Shown piece by piece: positions 49,037-58,764 of a stretch of DNA of 64,000 nt. The notes beneath the pieces are model-generated. The model ran no database searches and had not been told where the DNA came from. It saw nothing but the letters and a program-made list of their open reading frames with translations. The position numbers and the translations under genes were made by a program. The stretch covers positions 1 to 64,000 of the forward strand of contig CALUYS010000008.1 in the NCBI GenBank assembly GCA_944325065.1, given 5' to 3'. The stretch comes from Candidatus Gastranaerophilales bacterium (GTDB taxonomy: Bacteria > Cyanobacteriota > Vampirovibrionia > Gastranaerophilales > Gastranaerophilaceae). Numbering within the stretch: the stretch's first letter is position 1; every line of letters starts with the position of its first letter.

Positions 49037-50998
49037 TTATAAATCTTCAGATTCAATTATTTCTTCTTCCGTATCTTTTATTATATGAGGAGTAATTGTA
49101 ATAACAAGTTCTGATTTTTCAGTTTCTTTTTGTGAATTACGGAAGAAAAAGCCCAAAACCGGTATATCACCCAATAATGGTGTTTTACTTATGTTTTGTT
49201 TTTCAGTTTCTTGTATCAACCCACCTAATACAAGTGTTTCTCCATCTTTTATCCTAACACCTTTTAAATCTAAATTACGACGTTGAAGTAACGTTGCTGC
49301 AAGCTCTTGTTGACCAAACTGATTTTGTTGGTATACAGGCTCTTTTATTGTTGAATACATTGGCTTTATATTCAATGATACATAACCATCAGGGCTTATA
49401 AATGGTACCATTGCTATTTTCATACCGTTGTCATTACCTATTTCATATTCTTTTTGTGTTCCACCATACATACCTACACTACCTGTTTGTAATATTTCAG
49501 ATGTAACTTTCTTTACATAATCAGATGATAAGTCTATGGTTGAGTTTTGACCGTTTGTGATTAATATTTTTGGTGTGGCTAAAACACGACCTTTGTTATT
49601 TTCAATTAAATAATTTAAGCTTTGTGAAATTACAGGCGATGTTCCCCATTTATATATTGTATCAACTAAACCTGGGATACCTCCGTGATTAAATTTTCCA
49701 GGTGTCCCACCCCAGAATATTGGCGTATTTGTTCCAGTTGTCAAACCATTGCCTCCAACTGAACCTGAAAACCATTTACTATATACATTCCAAGTGTTAT
49801 TAAATTCTTTTGAACCAGCATCCGTTAATTCAATTATAGAAACTTCAACAAATGCTTGGGCTTGCTTTTTATCATTTTTCTTTATAAAATCTCTTACCAT
49901 TTCAATTTGTGCATCTGAACCACCTATCATATTGATTGTTCCCAATTGTGGTAAATACATTATTGTTAATGATGTATCACTAAATGATTTAAGCTCTTTC
50001 GAATCGGTATTACCTGAAATTTGACAAGCAACTACTCCACCACCAACAACAACTCCTGTTGTCGTTAATGTTTGTGGTGTTATCTCACCTATTTGACCAC
50101 CTTGAGTTTGTTGTGTTATTTGTGCTTGTTGGGCTTTATATTCAACTGTATTCTGTGGACTATCTGCATCTGTTATCTGTTGAAAACCACTAAAAGTCCC
50201 TGTATCACCACCACTTTTTTTCGTTAAATCCAAAAATAAAGACTCGCATATTAACTTACCCATTTCTTTTGGCGTCGTATGATTGACTTTAAATGTTGTT
50301 GTCTTCGGTTTTTTATCTAATACTCTAACAACATTTAATGCCATTTGATAATCATTATCAGATCCTATAATCATTACCTCATTTTGACTTGGATTACTTA
50401 CAGCTGTTTCTGAATTTGATAAACCAGGTTTATTTAATCCAAATATATTAGTATTTAAAAAATCAGCAACTTTTACAGAATTTGCATATTTTATTGGAAT
50501 AATATTTATTTTTTGTTTTGATACCTTTAATGTTTTGGCGGCTTCATTTTTCATAACAAGTAATGTGCCATTTTCAATAACATATGACAATTCTGCCATT
50601 TGTGAAATCATTTCCATTGCATTATTTAATGTTACACCCACTAAATCAAGCGTTATTTGACCTTCAACTGAGCTATGAAATACAACATTCAAGCCTGCTT
50701 TATCTGCAAACATTCTCAACACCTGTTTTACATCTGAATCACGCAAGCTTACCGTTATTAGTTGGTTACCATTTTTTAAATTTATTGAACCATTTAAATT
50801 TATTTTTTTACCACTCTCATAATAATCTTTATATGTTGTATTTAAACCACCATTTATTTGATTGCTACTTGTATCCACAACATTATTATCTATCTGTGAA
50901 GCATTAACTTTTATACCATATGGTATTTCCATTGTATATGATGATATTAGTGCAAGAAATGCCAAAACTTTTATTATTCTACTATTAGCTTTGCCCAT
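49037..50998 (-). CDS. gspD: Secretin (GspD/PilQ family)
   Basis: Outer-membrane channel for pili or secreted proteins. Signal peptide (VLAFLALISSYTMEI), then an STN-type domain with SLRDSDVKQVLRMFADKAG, N domains (IIPIKYANSVKVADFLN), and the C-terminal secretin domain with LATPKILITNGQNSTI and VRIKDGETLVLGGLIQE ... PLLGDIPVLGFFFRN, ending with ELVITITPHII. 653 residues. Its ATG is two bases from the stop of the upstream GspC/PilP-like gene. Confidence 0.95.
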   Translation of the reverse strand: MGKANSRIIKVLAFLALISSYTMEIPYGIKVNASQIDNNVVDTSSNQINGGLNTTYKDYYESGKKINLNGSINLKNGNQLITVSLRDSDVKQVLRMFADKAGLNVVFHSSVEGQITLDLVGVTLNNAMEMISQMAELSYVIENGTLLVMKNEAAKTLKVSKQKINIIPIKYANSVKVADFLNTNIFGLNKPGLSNSETAVSNPSQNEVMIIGSDNDYQMALNVVRVLDKKPKTTTFKVNHTTPKEMGKLICESLFLDLTKKSGGDTGTFSGFQQITDADSPQNTVEYKAQQAQITQQTQGGQIGEITPQTLTTTGVVVGGGVVACQISGNTDSKELKSFSDTSLTIMYLPQLGTINMIGGSDAQIEMVRDFIKKNDKKQAQAFVEVSIIELTDAGSKEFNNTWNVYSKWFSGSVGGNGLTTGTNTPIFWGGTPGKFNHGGIPGLVDTIYKWGTSPVISQSLNYLIENNKGRVLATPKILITNGQNSTIDLSSDYVKKVTSEILQTGSVGMYGGTQKEYEIGNDNGMKIAMVPFISPDGYVSLNIKPMYSTIKEPVYQQNQFGQQELAATLLQRRNLDLKGVRIKDGETLVLGGLIQETEKQNISKTPLLGDIPVLGFFFRNSQKETEKSELVITITPHIIKDTEEEIIESEDL

Positions 50999-51000
50999 GT

Positions 51001-52380
51001 TTATTTCTCCTGGTCATTATTCATATTTATTATTTTGCCTTTTATATTTTTATATCGTCCGCCAAATTGTTTACCTAAATTTGAATTTACGTTATAATTT
51101 ATTCCTTCATCAGTTACTGCCTGACCTACACTTACTCGATATATATTGTTACCTTGTTTTAATATAACTTTATCAGGAGTTATACTCATAACATAAAACC
51201 CAGCTAAACGATCTCCTCTGCGTACAAGTTGATCTTGTCCGTCGTAATTTAATATAGCCTGAGGATTCTCTTTATCATATAATATACCTGATACTTTTGT
51301 TTCCATCATGGTTGAAACTTCAACTGTTTCATCAATTTCGCTGCCATTTGGCGGTACTATTATTTCATATGCACCTAAAGAATTACCATCCTCACCATCT
51401 ACATTCATCGTTGGTAAAAATGGATTTGCACATATTGTTATATTAGCTGACTGCGAAGTCTTTTCTTCTTCATCAAAGACTACCATTTTTGCCCGCTTAT
51501 TTTTATTTTGTAACTCACTATTTTGTTCTTGTAAAATTGTTTGATCTGTTTTAGATAAATCAACAAGATCCTTCATTTCTGTATCATTTATACTATTAGA
51601 TTTTATACCACTTATTTTATTTTTTACTTGAGGTAAATTTAATACTGCAAAAAATGCTACAACGGCAAAAATAACCATTAATATTGGCATAAAATTTCTT
51701 TTTCTTTGTGAGCTTTGAGGCTCTTGATACTCTTGATTATATCCATCTTGATAATTCGTTGAGTAAGTTGTTTCTTCACGATTTCTTCTATATTCTTCCT
51801 CTTGAGACTCTTCCCCCACTTCTATCAAATCTTCTTGTTCATAAGGCTTCTCTGGCTCATCTATTGGGGCATATGTGCTATAATCCCCATAACTTATCTC
51901 GTTATTTATCTCATTATTATTGTTATTATCATATTCAAATAATATCTCATCATCCTGCATTATTTGATTATTTTCATCACTAATTTCATTTTGAATCCCT
52001 ATTACATTTTCTTCATCTGTAATATCATTATAATCAACGGCTTCTATTTCATTTGGAATATGCTCGTTTATATTTGAATATGTTTCTTCTTCTATATTTG
52101 GTGTATTAAAATTTGTATCCTGAGTATTCTCATATAATAATTGCTTATGATATAAATCATCAGTTTCATTATTAGATGTCGTATTAAATTGATATAAATC
52201 ATCATTCTTAATTGGAATTTGTGAGTCATTTATATCAATTTTTATCTCAGAATCATTTATTTCAATAGCTAAATCTTTTAGTTCATTTAGTGAACTATCA
52301 TCATTTAAATCATTATTATTGGTTATATTACCATATATATTTTCATCATCTGACTGATTCAATATTCTATACCTTCTCAC
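51001..52380 (-). CDS. GspC/PilP-like bitopic pilus/secretion component
   Basis: First gene of the operon. Residues 1-220 are an acidic, Asn/Asp/Glu-rich low-complexity cytoplasmic segment; one membrane helix follows (FMPILMVIFAVVAFFAVL), then a periplasmic part. The C-terminal 95 residues (VSGILYDKENPQAILNYDGQ, VRRGDRLAGFYVMSITPDK, YRVSVGQ) resemble the HR domain of GspC and the lipoprotein PilP, which dock onto the secretin. Gene order with gspD, gspE and gspF supports the call. The long acidic tail is unusual for the family. Confidence 0.75.
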   Translation of the reverse strand: MRRYRILNQSDDENIYGNITNNNDLNDDSSLNELKDLAIEINDSEIKIDINDSQIPIKNDDLYQFNTTSNNETDDLYHKQLLYENTQDTNFNTPNIEEETYSNINEHIPNEIEAVDYNDITDEENVIGIQNEISDENNQIMQDDEILFEYDNNNNNEINNEISYGDYSTYAPIDEPEKPYEQEDLIEVGEESQEEEYRRNREETTYSTNYQDGYNQEYQEPQSSQRKRNFMPILMVIFAVVAFFAVLNLPQVKNKISGIKSNSINDTEMKDLVDLSKTDQTILQEQNSELQNKNKRAKMVVFDEEEKTSQSANITICANPFLPTMNVDGEDGNSLGAYEIIVPPNGSEIDETVEVSTMMETKVSGILYDKENPQAILNYDGQDQLVRRGDRLAGFYVMSITPDKVILKQGNNIYRVSVGQAVTDEGINYNVNSNLGKQFGGRYKNIKGKIINMNNDQEK

Positions 52381-52535
52381 TTAATTTTAACTATTTTATA
52401 TTTTACCAGTTATTATACAATATTATATCATATAAGCAAACTATTTATTTTTTTTTTATCAATGTTTAATTTTAAATTATGAATAATTAATATTAAATCA
52501 TTGTTTTTTTCTTTTTTATATTATACACTTTTTTT

Positions 52536-54257
52536 ATGGTTAATAGATTAAATATTATCTCGCCTATAAAATCACCTGATGATATAAAAATACTAATAGA
52601 AAAAACATCTTGTCGTGATTTCTATGTATATTATGACAAATTTTTTGATGATAACTTCATATATATATATGATTTTATTAAAATAGCTCACCAATTTGAT
52701 TCTCGTATTTATGTTAATTTTAAACACGATATTTCAGAAAATCTTCAAGATAAAGTTAAAAAATTTGTCAAATTCTTAAAAACAACTCATATTGATGGCA
52801 TTTTTATTAATAGCTATACTCTTTTACAGGTTATTAAAGAATTAGAAGATAAACAGAATCTTAAAACTCCTTTTCGAATTATAATTGATTCTTATTTTGA
52901 TATACATAATCTTTATGGAATTGAGTTTTTAAAGTCTTTTCATGATATTGATGAAATTATTATTACTGAAGAAATTTATTTAAAAAATATACAAAAAATT
53001 AAGCAATGCACATCTATTAATATTTCGGTCGATTCTGATAATTTGCCGTATTTTGCTTCTGAAATTAAACATTTAAACGCTATTTCAAATGTTGTTATCA
53101 AAGGTAAGTTTAAGACAAGTGAAGAAATTTTAAATGCTTGTGTTTTAATTGAAAATATACTAAATGACCCCATTTCTTATCAAAATTATAAATTACCTTT
53201 TAAACATTTAAGAAAAAGCTATTATAAAACCAATCATTTTTCGGGCGAAATTATTTCAATAAACGGTAACGATTTTAATTTTAGTTCACATATTCAAAAA
53301 CATTCCTGGAATTTTAAAACTTCGAGGTTAAAAAAAAATATCGATTATTTTCAATTAGAACTTCCAAAAATAAATTTAAGGCTTTCAAGTTTAGCTCAAA
53401 TTAAAAATCTTGAATCGTTTATTAAAAAAATCGGATTTAATCCTGTTTATTCAATTGAATATGGAGAAATTATAAGTACTTATGACCTTGCTTTTAAAAG
53501 TTTTAATGATATTATGCATTCAGTTAAACTTTTTTGTCTTAAATATAATATTAATTTAAACGTTAGTACTCCCAGTATTTTAATAGAAAGAGATTTTGAA
53601 AGAGTTTTTGATTATGTTAAGTCTTTGCTTATATCAAACCCTAAACCTGGGACTTGTATTATTAATAATATAGGCTACTTTTGGGCATTTATTAACGATA
53701 AAGATTTATCCTCATTCCCAATTGAAATAGGTGATGGTATAAATATTATTAATAGTTCCTCCGCTGCTTGTCTTTCTCAATTAACTAAGAGTATTAATTG
53801 TATTGACTTTTCACAAATTGAGGATTTTGATATTTTAAAAAATTATATTGCTAAGCTTGATAAATCTATTGTTCGTAAAAAATATAAAATAGGAGGAAAT
53901 GTTAAAATACCTTCACTTGGGCTTTGCCCTCTAAATAATGATTCTGCAATTATTTCTCGATTATCCTGTCAAGCACCTTGTCATAATGGAAATTATGCCA
54001 TATTTGACCCATCTTTAAATAAAATTTTTCCATTTACAACTGATGGGTTTTGTCGAATGCATATGTATAAAGACGAAATTCTTGAAAATTATAATTTAGT
54101 TTCTGAACTTCAAAATATTGGTATTAATGAATTTGTATTCGATTTAAATACATTTAATGGAAATTATGTTTCTATATTCTTAACTAAATTTTTAAACTTC
54201 TTATATTCCCAACAAAATCCTGTTCATTTGCCCCAACATAGTTGCACCTTGAAATGA
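52536..54257 (+). CDS. Peptidase U32-like protein
   Basis: 573 residues with a TIM-barrel-like N-terminal half and a late Cys-containing block: IPSLGLCPLNND, LSCQAPCHNGNYAIFD and GFCRMHMYK. Conserved Cys in U32 proteins such as UbiU/UbiV and TrhP bind an iron-sulfur cluster and support hydroxylation reactions rather than proteolysis; four Cys here could do so. The assignment rests on this pattern and general layout and is not certain. Its last 57 bp overlap the end of the convergent gene at 54201-54683. No gene nearby clarifies its substrate. Confidence 0.55.
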   Translation: MVNRLNIISPIKSPDDIKILIEKTSCRDFYVYYDKFFDDNFIYIYDFIKIAHQFDSRIYVNFKHDISENLQDKVKKFVKFLKTTHIDGIFINSYTLLQVIKELEDKQNLKTPFRIIIDSYFDIHNLYGIEFLKSFHDIDEIIITEEIYLKNIQKIKQCTSINISVDSDNLPYFASEIKHLNAISNVVIKGKFKTSEEILNACVLIENILNDPISYQNYKLPFKHLRKSYYKTNHFSGEIISINGNDFNFSSHIQKHSWNFKTSRLKKNIDYFQLELPKINLRLSSLAQIKNLESFIKKIGFNPVYSIEYGEIISTYDLAFKSFNDIMHSVKLFCLKYNINLNVSTPSILIERDFERVFDYVKSLLISNPKPGTCIINNIGYFWAFINDKDLSSFPIEIGDGINIINSSSAACLSQLTKSINCIDFSQIEDFDILKNYIAKLDKSIVRKKYKIGGNVKIPSLGLCPLNNDSAIISRLSCQAPCHNGNYAIFDPSLNKIFPFTTDGFCRMHMYKDEILENYNLVSELQNIGINEFVFDLNTFNGNYVSIFLTKFLNFLYSQQNPVHLPQHSCTLK

Positions 54258-54683
54258 ATTAGCTGCATTTGATATTTGGCTTGTTGTATCTTGAAAATAT
54301 AAATCAAGTTTGTTATATAAGTCTTGATAGTAAACTTTTTTTTCTTCGCTTGTATTATTATCATTAATACGTTCAAGCAAACTTTCTTCAATATTTGTTC
54401 TATCTACACTGATATCTTTATCTTGTGAAAGCCCAAGTTCGGTTAATATAAAATAATATTGTGGATATGTCTGTATACCTTGACTTTTTACATTCTCTTC
54501 TTCAGCTGTTGAAACTTTACCAGCCTCTTTTGTCAAATATTCTTCTAAAGTAGCTTTATCAACTTTTTTATCACCGCTTGTTGATAAACCATATGCTTGT
54601 AACATCTTTTTTATATATTCATATTCACTGTCATAGCTTGTTGTATATGAACCCACAGACGTCGAACTTATTGCATCAACCAT
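54201..54683 (-). CDS. Small helical protein of unknown function
   Basis: 160 residues, soluble, Ser/Thr-rich N-terminus (MVDAISSTSVGSYTTSYDS) then mostly helices (YEYIKKMLQAYGL, ATLEEYLTKEAG, VYYQDLYNKLDLYFQD) and the end GATMLGQMNRILLGI. AGGGG precedes the ATG. Its 3' end overlaps the U32-like gene tail to tail. N- and C-terminal style recalls small axial or secreted filament subunits, but I have no firm evidence. Confidence 0.65.
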   Translation of the reverse strand: MVDAISSTSVGSYTTSYDSEYEYIKKMLQAYGLSTSGDKKVDKATLEEYLTKEAGKVSTAEEENVKSQGIQTYPQYYFILTELGLSQDKDISVDRTNIEESLLERINDNNTSEEKKVYYQDLYNKLDLYFQDTTSQISNAANSFQGATMLGQMNRILLGI

Positions 54684-54834
54684 GTTTTACCCCTATATTT
54701 ATATATTATTTATATATTACGGATATATCGGGCAAAAACTTTAATATTTTTTTAAATTGTTACAAAACTTTACAAAATATGATATATTAAGCAAATTATT
54801 TTATCACTAATTTTATGTTATTAAAGGGCAAATT

Positions 54835-55779
54835 ATGCAACAAATCAATTTTAATAATAATTTAAGATATAAATATTCATTTAAAAAACAACAATCTGAT
54901 GAAGAAAAAGTCAAAAAAAGACAGAATATTTTATCATCTTTGTTGTCTAGTGCTTTAGTTATTGCAGATTATTATATTGTTGCTAATATTCCGCCTAAAA
55001 TATCAAAAAGTATTATAAAAAAGATGATTAATATCAATAAATCTTTATCAAGTTCACAAGTTAAGAGTTTTGAAAAAGCATTTGATAAAGCATTTAAAAA
55101 ATCAAAATTAGATGAATTTGGTGTTTCTATCTTTAAATGTAATGATTTAACAGTAGATATGTATAATATAAAAGAACATATTAAGAAAAATATAACTTCA
55201 AAATGGTTAAAAAAAGATTCTCTTGAAGCTTATTATAATACTATTTTGGAACATATGAAATCTGATAATTCTTGTTACACTTTTTTTGATAAGACTATTT
55301 ATACCTCAAAAAATACACGCCTTTCTTTATTTCATGAAATGGGACATGCTTATAATCATAATAAAACAATTTTTGCTAGAGCTTTACAAAAATCTAGAAT
55401 GTTGTATCAATTTTTGATTGTTCCTATATCTTTTACTTCAATTTGTTTAGCTACAAATGAAAAAAATAGTCAACAAAAAGAAAATAAGTCAAAATTAAAT
55501 AGTTTATTATTAAAACTGCAAAATTCTTTTGTTAAATTGTCTCCTTTAATTTTATTTTCATCTTTTTTGCCTATGCTCATTGAGGAAGGTCTTGCTAGTA
55601 TTCAAGGACAAAAGTTTGCCAAAAATGTTCTTGATAAGAATATATATAGTAAAGTTAAACATACAAATTTCCTTGGATTTTTAACTTATTTATTCTTAGC
55701 TTCTTTTTCTTCAATTGTTTTGTGGATTAGCTTAAAAATTAAAAATAGATTTTTAGATAAACAACTTAATAAAACTTAA
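54835..55779 (+). CDS. Membrane-associated HExxH putative metallopeptidase
   Basis: 314 residues. LFHEMGHAYNHN (near residue 180) is an HExxH zinc motif; about 70 residues later MLIEEGLASIQGQKFAK offers the Glu-x2-[AS] third ligand seen in several zincin families. Two or three hydrophobic helices surround it (ILSSLLSSALVIADYYIV, FLIVPISFTSICLA, FLGFLTYLFLASFSSIVLWI), so the site may sit at the membrane. The N-terminus MQQINFNNNLRYKYSF is of the same style as other unknowns. Substrate unknown. Confidence 0.68.
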   Translation: MQQINFNNNLRYKYSFKKQQSDEEKVKKRQNILSSLLSSALVIADYYIVANIPPKISKSIIKKMININKSLSSSQVKSFEKAFDKAFKKSKLDEFGVSIFKCNDLTVDMYNIKEHIKKNITSKWLKKDSLEAYYNTILEHMKSDNSCYTFFDKTIYTSKNTRLSLFHEMGHAYNHNKTIFARALQKSRMLYQFLIVPISFTSICLATNEKNSQQKENKSKLNSLLLKLQNSFVKLSPLILFSSFLPMLIEEGLASIQGQKFAKNVLDKNIYSKVKHTNFLGFLTYLFLASFSSIVLWISLKIKNRFLDKQLNKT

Positions 55780-56134
55780 TATAATTATGTTATTATTTTT
55801 TAATTATATTATTTAAAATTGCATTATCATTTTTTTTGATTAAATCTTGAAAATATTTAATATCACTTAATTTTATAAGTTTAAATTTTTTATTACTACA
55901 CTATTTAATTTAAGTATTTTTACTTACACAGTTTATCCGTTATCAAAATAATTAAGTATAAAAACGGACTTTAAAAAATGTAGTAAATATGTATACTTGA
56001 AATATAGCTTAAATTAAAGCTATATTCTTTCGGAGGTAGATACAAGCCCTTTTGATGGCAAATTTCATTTCTTCGAAAATTACATAAAGGGATAATTGTC
56101 TTTAGTGTTATTTTTTTTTAAAAGGAGATTGAGT
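55780..56134. other. Intergenic region with a perfect inverted repeat
   Basis: At 56001-56010 and 56017-56026 AATATAGCTT and AAGCTATATT form a ten-bp stem with a six-base loop, followed by CTTT. It may be a weak terminator for the upstream gene. Downstream GGAGGT could start only a ten-residue peptide. No tRNA or att-like duplication seen. Confidence 0.4.
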
Positions 56135-56551
56135 TTGGGATATTTACATTGTTGCGGTGCTTTACGTAAGACACGAACTTTTGAAATTGACGACAGATAT
56201 AATAAATATAAAATGTGTCTATTGGATATTCTTGAGCAATGTCCAATTTGTCAGAATTATATTCTTCAACTTACAAGAGTTGATTTTTTGAATAATATTA
56301 GTTTTATACGTAAACGAAATAGCAAAGCTATTAAGTTTTATCTTAAATTAAAACCTTTTATTATTCACGAATTTGACAAATATAAGATTCCTCAAGGTAG
56401 TAAATTTTTTCTTTATTATAATGAATTTGGTTCCAAGAAAAGATGTTATAGTTCTTTACAATCACTCAAAATAGGTAAATTTGATAATTTTGAAAATGTT
56501 ATTAAAGCTAATCTGATCAACAAAATTCCAAATTTTTCTTATAATAAATAA
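56135..56551 (+). CDS. Small Cys-containing protein, phage-region type
   Basis: I place the start at TTG 56135, seven bases after AAAGGAG; the longer frame from 56096 has no site. The 138-residue protein begins MGYLHCCGALRKTRTFEI and has CPICQNYILQLTRVDF, so two Cys pairs (CC near the start and C-x2-C) may bind zinc. The second half is basic, ending in IPNFSYNK. I do not recognise a named family. It lies at the left edge of the phage-like genes and may belong to them. Confidence 0.65.
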   Translation: MGYLHCCGALRKTRTFEIDDRYNKYKMCLLDILEQCPICQNYILQLTRVDFLNNISFIRKRNSKAIKFYLKLKPFIIHEFDKYKIPQGSKFFLYYNEFGSKKRCYSSLQSLKIGKFDNFENVIKANLINKIPNFSYNK

Positions 56552-57024
56552 TTTTTTATTATTCCATTAAAAAATGGTATTATATCTAGTAAAAAATATG
56601 TTAGGAATAATAGAAATAATATCACTGCCATAAATTTTTGTATATCATTAAAAATAAATACAAATGCTCGTGGTTTTTTTAAACTTTCTACTAAAACATC
56701 ATGTTCCCATTTGTTTGGTGCTATTGGTAATTGTTTTTCTATCTCTTCTAATACTTGAGCGTATTTTATCTTAATCAAATAGGAATATGTATCTTGATTT
56801 AGATACCATAAAATTGAAATACCCATTCCTGCAAATGATAAAAATAATGAGAATATTATTGCTAAGTTTGGAAAGAATTGTTTAAACAATACTAAAACAA
56901 TACACAAACCACATACTACTAAAAAATAATGCCGATTTGTTTGGAATGAACGATCTATAAATTTATCTTTTGATTCTGTGTATATTCGATATTGTTCAAG
57001 AATTATATTTGCTTCATTTTCCAT
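56539..57024 (-). CDS. Small membrane protein with two membrane regions
   Basis: 161 residues. DRSFQTNRHYFLVVCGLCIV starts a membrane hairpin at about 32-75, then a soluble middle (YLIKIKYAQVLEEIEKQLP), and a third hydrophobic helix near 130-152. The layout of a helix-rich linker between a pair of membrane helices and a C-terminal one is seen in SLATT-type and holin-like proteins, but I cannot assign it. It overlaps the end of the convergent small Cys protein by 13 bp. TAGGAG precedes the ATG. Confidence 0.65.
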   Translation of the reverse strand: MENEANIILEQYRIYTESKDKFIDRSFQTNRHYFLVVCGLCIVLVLFKQFFPNLAIIFSLFLSFAGMGISILWYLNQDTYSYLIKIKYAQVLEEIEKQLPIAPNKWEHDVLVESLKKPRAFVFIFNDIQKFMAVILFLLFLTYFLLDIIPFFNGIIKNYLL

Positions 57025-57208
57025 TGTTTATACTCCTAATTATAATTATTTTGACTATTTATATATAATTATATTTTTTATTTATTGTCAAGTTTTTATT
57101 TCATTTTATATAAATTTTTATGGAAAATATATATCTCTTTTAGCATGATTTTTAAGATATAATGTCGCAAATTTAATTCTCCTACTTATAGTTAAGGATT
57201 ATATTATT

Positions 57209-57412
57209 ATGAAACTCTCAAATCGAGAAATTGAAATTTTATCATATTTGCCATACGGTCTTACAGATAAAGAAATTGCATCAAAATTAGGTATTTCAAA
57301 CCGTACTGTTCAAACTCATGTTAATCGTATTTTTATTAAACTGGGTGTTAGAAATCGAGTTAGTGCAGCTTGCTTTTTCATACGTAATTTTCAAGATAAA
57401 GATGTAATTTAA
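57209..57412 (+). CDS. Stand-alone LuxR/GerE-type helix-turn-helix protein
   Basis: 67 residues forming just a GerE DNA-binding domain: LSNREIEILSYLPYGLTDKE, IASKLGISNRTVQTHVNRIF and KLGVRNRVSAACF. There is no receiver or sensor domain. It is divergent from the membrane protein gene and directly upstream of the terminase small subunit, 40 bp apart, so it may regulate the phage-like genes. AAGGATT precedes the ATG. Confidence 0.88.
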   Translation: MKLSNREIEILSYLPYGLTDKEIASKLGISNRTVQTHVNRIFIKLGVRNRVSAACFFIRNFQDKDVI

Positions 57413-57451
57413 TTAACTTTTCTATTTATATTTTATTTTGTTGAGGTATTT

Positions 57452-57946
57452 ATGAAGAAAAAACTAACTAATGTCCAAAGAAAATTTATTAAAGTTTATC
57501 TTGATACTCTCAATCCTGTTAAGTCAGCTATTGAAGCAGGTTATTGTGAAAAAAATGCTTCTTCTGTTGCTCAAATGCTTCTTGGGAATGAAGCAATTAT
57601 TAATGAAATTAACTTAATATTATCTTCTCAAACCAAAACTTTAAATATTTCAAAAGCTTACATTGTTAAAAAATTAGTGGATATTATTGAAAATTCTTTA
57701 AATGATTCACTTGATGAGTATAATTTTGATGAACATTTATCTTCTTATAATCGTGGAAAAAATGGAACTAAATCTTTAAAAAAACAAAAAGATGTTGCTG
57801 TTGCTTTAAAAGCTCTTGAAAATTTGTGCAAACAACTTGATTTTTCATCTTCTCATTCAAAATTTGATGACAAAGATGATAACTATGATGAACTATCTTC
57901 TCCTCGAATTAATATTATAAACAATCTTGATGAAACTAGGCTATAA
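57452..57946 (+). CDS. Phage terminase small subunit
   Basis: Recognises phage DNA for packaging. LTNVQRKFIKVYLDTLNPVK and SAIEAGYCEKNASSVAQML form the helix-turn-helix of the Terminase_2 family, followed by VNEI-like oligomerisation helix (INEINLILSSQTKTLNISKA). 164 residues. A large terminase gene should follow but does not; the next gene is a virion connector-like protein after a hairpin. This marks the region as a phage remnant or a domesticated module. Confidence 0.85.
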   Translation: MKKKLTNVQRKFIKVYLDTLNPVKSAIEAGYCEKNASSVAQMLLGNEAIINEINLILSSQTKTLNISKAYIVKKLVDIIENSLNDSLDEYNFDEHLSSYNRGKNGTKSLKKQKDVAVALKALENLCKQLDFSSSHSKFDDKDDNYDELSSPRINIINNLDETRL

Positions 57947-58037
57947 TTTTTTATTTCCTATTCTTTCTATATATTATTATTTTTTTATGATTAATGTTTT
58001 CCTTTTAGTTATTATAGCATGTTGTGTTATTAATTTT

Positions 58038-58062
58038 GTCATCACCTTTTTTAGGTGATGAC
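58038..58062 (+). terminator. Perfect hairpin after the terminase gene
   Basis: A nine-bp stem GTCATCACC / GGTGATGAC with loop TTTTTTA, followed by TTCTTATTAATTT. It looks like a terminator with a weak T-run, or an element within the phage operon. Confidence 0.6.
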
Positions 58063-58101
58063 TTCTTATTAATTTAAATTTAGAAAAAAAGAGGTATTTT
58101 T

Positions 58102-58731
58102 ATGAATTATTTAGAACTTGTTAATAAAATTTTAATCGAAATGAATTATAGGACTGTTCTTAATTTTGATGAGCTTGTTAAGCAGGACCATGTTAAAATT
58201 AAACAGATTTTATCACGTATTAATACCGAAATTTGTACGTCCTATGATTGGGATTTTTTACTTCGGGAATCTTCTTTATCCATTCCTCCTTATACTTCTA
58301 AAATAGTTAATCCTATTTTTGGACGTATTGATTCACTTTCTATTGATGGAATATTTTATCGTTTCCAACCAAATTATAAAAAACTTTTATATAACGAATC
58401 GGGTTCACAGTCTTTTTCTGTTTTTGATAATTATATTTTAATTCCTAAATTTGATGAACCTAAAACTGCAATGGTTACCTATTATACAGATAATTCAGTT
58501 GTAGATATTAATGGGAAGGAACAAGCTGTTTTTGAAAATGAAACTGATGTTTCTCTTTTACCTTTACCTTACGCTGAAATGGTACTTGTTTATGGAACTT
58601 GTATGAAATTTAAAGGAAATCCAAATCATGTCAAGTTTAAGTACTGGTTCTCTATGTTTAATGATGCACTTGCCAATTTAAGAGCAAAATCAGTCCGTTC
58701 TTCTTATGATTTTCCATTTATTTCTATTTAG
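58102..58731 (+). CDS. Phage head-tail connector/adaptor-like virion protein
   Basis: 209 residues. The N-terminal part (NYLELVNKILIEMNYRT, ILSRINTEICTSYDWDFLL) has the layout of phage connector proteins, which begin with a helical segment and a conserved W-x-F-L; the middle is beta-rich and LPLPYAEMVLVYGTCMKFKG with the C-terminal helices completes the pattern. Assignment is by overall pattern only. AAAGAGG precedes the ATG. It should be part of the same remnant as the terminase gene. Confidence 0.55.
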   Translation: MNYLELVNKILIEMNYRTVLNFDELVKQDHVKIKQILSRINTEICTSYDWDFLLRESSLSIPPYTSKIVNPIFGRIDSLSIDGIFYRFQPNYKKLLYNESGSQSFSVFDNYILIPKFDEPKTAMVTYYTDNSVVDINGKEQAVFENETDVSLLPLPYAEMVLVYGTCMKFKGNPNHVKFKYWFSMFNDALANLRAKSVRSSYDFPFISI

Positions 58732-58764
58732 TAAATTGTAATTTTATGAAAGGATTATTTTTTT

